Source of the DNA: Moesziomyces globuligerus
Taxonomy: Eukaryota > Basidiomycota > Ustilaginomycetes > Ustilaginales > Ustilaginaceae
Reading direction: 5' to 3'
Assembly (NCBI GenBank): GCA_030849465.1
Contig: JARVLF010000010.1
Span: forward strand, 744,001-808,000
Length of the DNA: 64,000 bases
Translations under genes and position numbers: made by a program
In this document: one piece after another, positions 62,253-64,000 of the stretch
Layout: every line of letters starts with the position of its first letter
Numbering within the stretch: the first letter of the stretch is position 1
The notes under the pieces: generated by a model
Database searches by the model: none
Told to the model about the DNA's origin: nothing
Seen by the model: the letters and a program-made list of their open reading frames with translations, nothing else

Positions 62253-63055
62253 ATGCGAGCCTCTTGGATCCTTGCTGGAGTTGCGCTCCTGGGTGCTGCG
62301 GGTGCGCAGGCGGCTACGTTGACGTGGGATTGCACGCGCGTGCCCAACATCTGCTCCAACGACTGCTACGCCATCCAGTGCGCCGGCAAGCCCACCACGC
62401 TCCACCGCGACTCGGCCAACGCCTCGATCAACCGCGCCAACACCGCCTGCAAGTCGCCCAACCGCTGTGCCAACGGCCCCTCCGACGCCAACTCCTGCGG
62501 TAAGCGACCAATCCCCTGCCCCGTTCTGCCTCTGTTCCCTCCCATGAACACCATGCTGACCGTGCCTGCTGGTTGCAGATGAGTATCCGTATGCTTCGTC
62601 GAAGGAGGGTGGAGCTGGAAGCGTGACGCGCTGTGTTCCGGCGACCGAGAACTCGCGCCAGGGCGGCACACTGAGCAGCTTCTACACGGCCAACAGCATC
62701 ACCGACGGCGACGCCTACAACGTCGCCTTTGCCTCCACCTCGAACCTCCAGTACTGCTCCGGCTCGTGCACCAACACGGGCAACGAACTCATCAAGCGCT
62801 CCCCCGTCGTCGGAACTCAGCACCGCCCCCGCTACTTCCTCACCGACGAAGGCCACCACCTCACCAGTAAGTTCGCACACAGAGGCGAGAGGATGATGAG
62901 GTTCAGAGGGCTGACCTGGAGCTCGGCGGCGTGGTACAGTGTTCGAGCGCATCGACAGCCCCGGTTCGCTCGACAGCCTCGTCGGCACCCAGACCTGGCT
63001 CGCACACGAGGAGCGCAACGTCACCATTATCAGCGCCCTCCCCGACTCGGAGTAA
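62253..63055 (+). CDS. Secreted NucA/NucB-type deoxyribonuclease
   Basis: Three exons, 62253-62499, 62579-62866 and 62940-63055, separated by 79- and 73-bp GTAAGC/GTAAGT...CAG introns (both phase 1); the protein has 216 residues. A signal peptide is clear (MRASWILAGVALLGAAGAQA). The mature part starts with Cys-rich WDCTRVPNICSNDCYAIQC. The join at intron 1 restores CDEYPYASSKEGG, the active-site signature of the NucA/NucB family, followed by RCVPATENSRQGG. Exon 2 continues with DGDAYNV and paired Cys. The family cleaves DNA with a divalent metal ion. Here it would act outside the cell, for nutrient scavenging or on host extracellular DNA (inference). Exon 3 is assigned by splice phase only; its end may differ. 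Confidence 0.85.
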
Positions 63056-63563
63056 GCCCCAGCCCCACCAGCTGTGCCACCTCCTCCGTCTGCAAAAACA
63101 TCAGAATCGAACCAGTCGAATCGTGCCTGTACTTCCGTGGTGTGTGCGCCTTCTGAATGTGATGGACACGTCGTGCTCTCCAGGAAGAACATGGTGGCGT
63201 AGCCAATGTGCCAGCACCGAGAGCAGAAGGACACACAGAGGCCAGCAGGAGGGCGCGGACTTCACCAATCACGGTGACGCCTTCGACCGGCAGCGAAGAA
63301 AGCGTTGAAGTCCTTCGCAACCCCACTCGATTCGCAAGCCTGTCCGTTCCCTTCCTAAATTCTTCACTTTATAACCACGCTGTTCAAGTTCTTTACTTTC
63401 TACTCTCGCTGTTCAAAGGCCACCACCAAACGATCGCACGCACAGGCAAGTAGGGAGATGGAAAGAGAAAAGGGTATGCTGATTCGTTCCGAGCGATGCG
63501 TGCGCTGCGGATTGATGTGCGTAACTGAATCCTAAGAATGCCCATAACAAGAAAGCGATGCAA
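63056..63563. other. Convergent 3' intergenic spacer
   Basis: 508 bp between the nuclease gene and the minus-strand OPT gene. It probably holds both 3' UTRs. A B-box-like GGTTCGATTC on the minus strand near 63110-63120 has no tRNA fold around it. Confidence 0.5.
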
Positions 63564-64000
63564 CTACCAGGGGGGGATGGCGACGGTGGTACCGTAGGTG
63601 CCGCCGTCGACGTTGCAGATGGTGAGGATGGCGTTGAAGACACCGGCCATACCCTCACCGGCGATGAGACCAGCGGCGATGGCAAAGGCGAGCAGGTCGA
63701 ACGACTGGGGGCGCTTGGCCTTCCAGAAGAGAGCCGAGGTGGCACCGATGCACATGGCGATGGGGTAGTAGGTCTGGGGCACGACGAAGCCGAGACCGAC
63801 GGCGTTCCAGTTGGGCACGTAGACGTGGTACTTCTGGGGGATGATGGTGTACTTGGCGACGACGGTGGCGACCGCGACGATGGCGAAGCCGACGGCGGTC
63901 ATACCCGACGAGAGGCTGACGGGCAGCTTGGGCGAGATGACGGCGACGGCGACGGCCTTCCAGGCAGCGACGGAGGGGGCGGCGAAGGGGCACTCCTCGG
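63564..64000 (-). CDS. OPT superfamily transporter, C-terminal part (window edge)
   Basis: The frame is open to the right edge. About 145 C-terminal residues are visible, ending CNVDGGTYGTTVAIPPW. They begin EECPFAAPSVAAWKAVAVA, which parallels the PAPTAAVWLNLARLV block of the OPT gene at 19191. Hydrophobic helices follow (MTAVGFAIVAVATVVA; YYPIAMCIGATSALFW). GLIAGEGMAGVFNAIL near the end is the usual last OPT motif. It should be a plasma-membrane proton-coupled importer. It differs from the first OPT gene in its C-terminus (no Cys tail), so the two are distant paralogues. Confidence 0.9.
   Translation of the reverse strand, partial: EECPFAAPSVAAWKAVAVAVISPKLPVSLSSGMTAVGFAIVAVATVVAKYTIIPQKYHVYVPNWNAVGLGFVVPQTYYPIAMCIGATSALFWKAKRPQSFDLLAFAIAAGLIAGEGMAGVFNAILTICNVDGGTYGTTVAIPPW

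Noticed and set aside
63107..63125. B-box-like GGTTCGATTC on the minus strand
   Set aside because: No acceptor, D or anticodon arm can be folded around it.
62867..63156. Read-through of intron 2 and an extra exon ending RGVCAF in the nuclease gene
   Set aside because: A clear GTAAGT...CAG intron removes the first part, and the possible last intron would be only about 20 bp, too short to splice.

Overview
This window is nuclear DNA from a filamentous or yeast-like fungus, most probably a basidiomycete of the smut group (Ustilaginomycotina). That placement is inference. What the sequence shows is high GC, mostly intron-free long genes, a few short GT-AG introns (73-118 bp, plus one of 587 bp), fungus-specific families (Nik1-type group III histidine kinase, Zn2Cys6 regulator, HbrB domain, caleosin, NDR kinase) and long intergenic stretches with simple repeats. 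No operons, CRISPR arrays, viruses or intact transposons were seen.

Layout. 1-2270: 3' part of a HAMP-repeat hybrid histidine kinase. 4172-5266 and 5763-8897 (convergent): an unnamed secreted/membrane protein and a secreted GH31 alpha-glucosidase. 11041-14706: NDR-family kinase. 15332-17589: a PLP enzyme fused to a rhodanese-like domain. 17700-18701 and 19191-21383 (divergent): phytanoyl-CoA dioxygenase-like protein and an OPT transporter. 22147-25044: topoisomerase III. 27631-30441: bHLH factor. 30679-31370: two identical tRNA-Glu(CTC) genes. 31594-32568: inositol monophosphatase-like. 33065-35455: orphan acidic protein. 36281-39181: atypical protein kinase. 41545-42481: three-exon caleosin. 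43187-44147: four-exon Ran-like protein with damaged GTPase motifs. 45158-48121: histidine phosphatase fused to a TORC2-type HbrB domain. 51922-54777: Zn2Cys6 regulator. 56068-57216: secreted GH18 chitinase. 57399-59544: DNA polymerase epsilon subunit B in four exons. 59940-61082: zinc alcohol dehydrogenase. 62253-63055: secreted NucA/NucB-type nuclease in three exons. 63564-64000: C-terminal part of a second OPT transporter, cut by the window end.

The genes do not form one pathway. They mix growth and morphogenesis signalling (histidine kinase, NDR kinase, HbrB/TORC2, Ran-like), genome maintenance (TOP3, DPB2), secreted degradative enzymes (GH31, GH18, nuclease), uptake (two OPT transporters) and lipid or redox metabolism (PhyH-like, caleosin, ADH). 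The most unusual items are the histidine phosphatase-HbrB fusion, the Ran-like protein that has lost the usual catalytic motifs, the PLP-enzyme/rhodanese fusion without a rhodanese cysteine, and a degenerate ~231-bp tandem repeat at about 2840-3475. Splice sites were joined by eye from GT-AG consensus, reading phase and family similarity. No search or alignment program was run.
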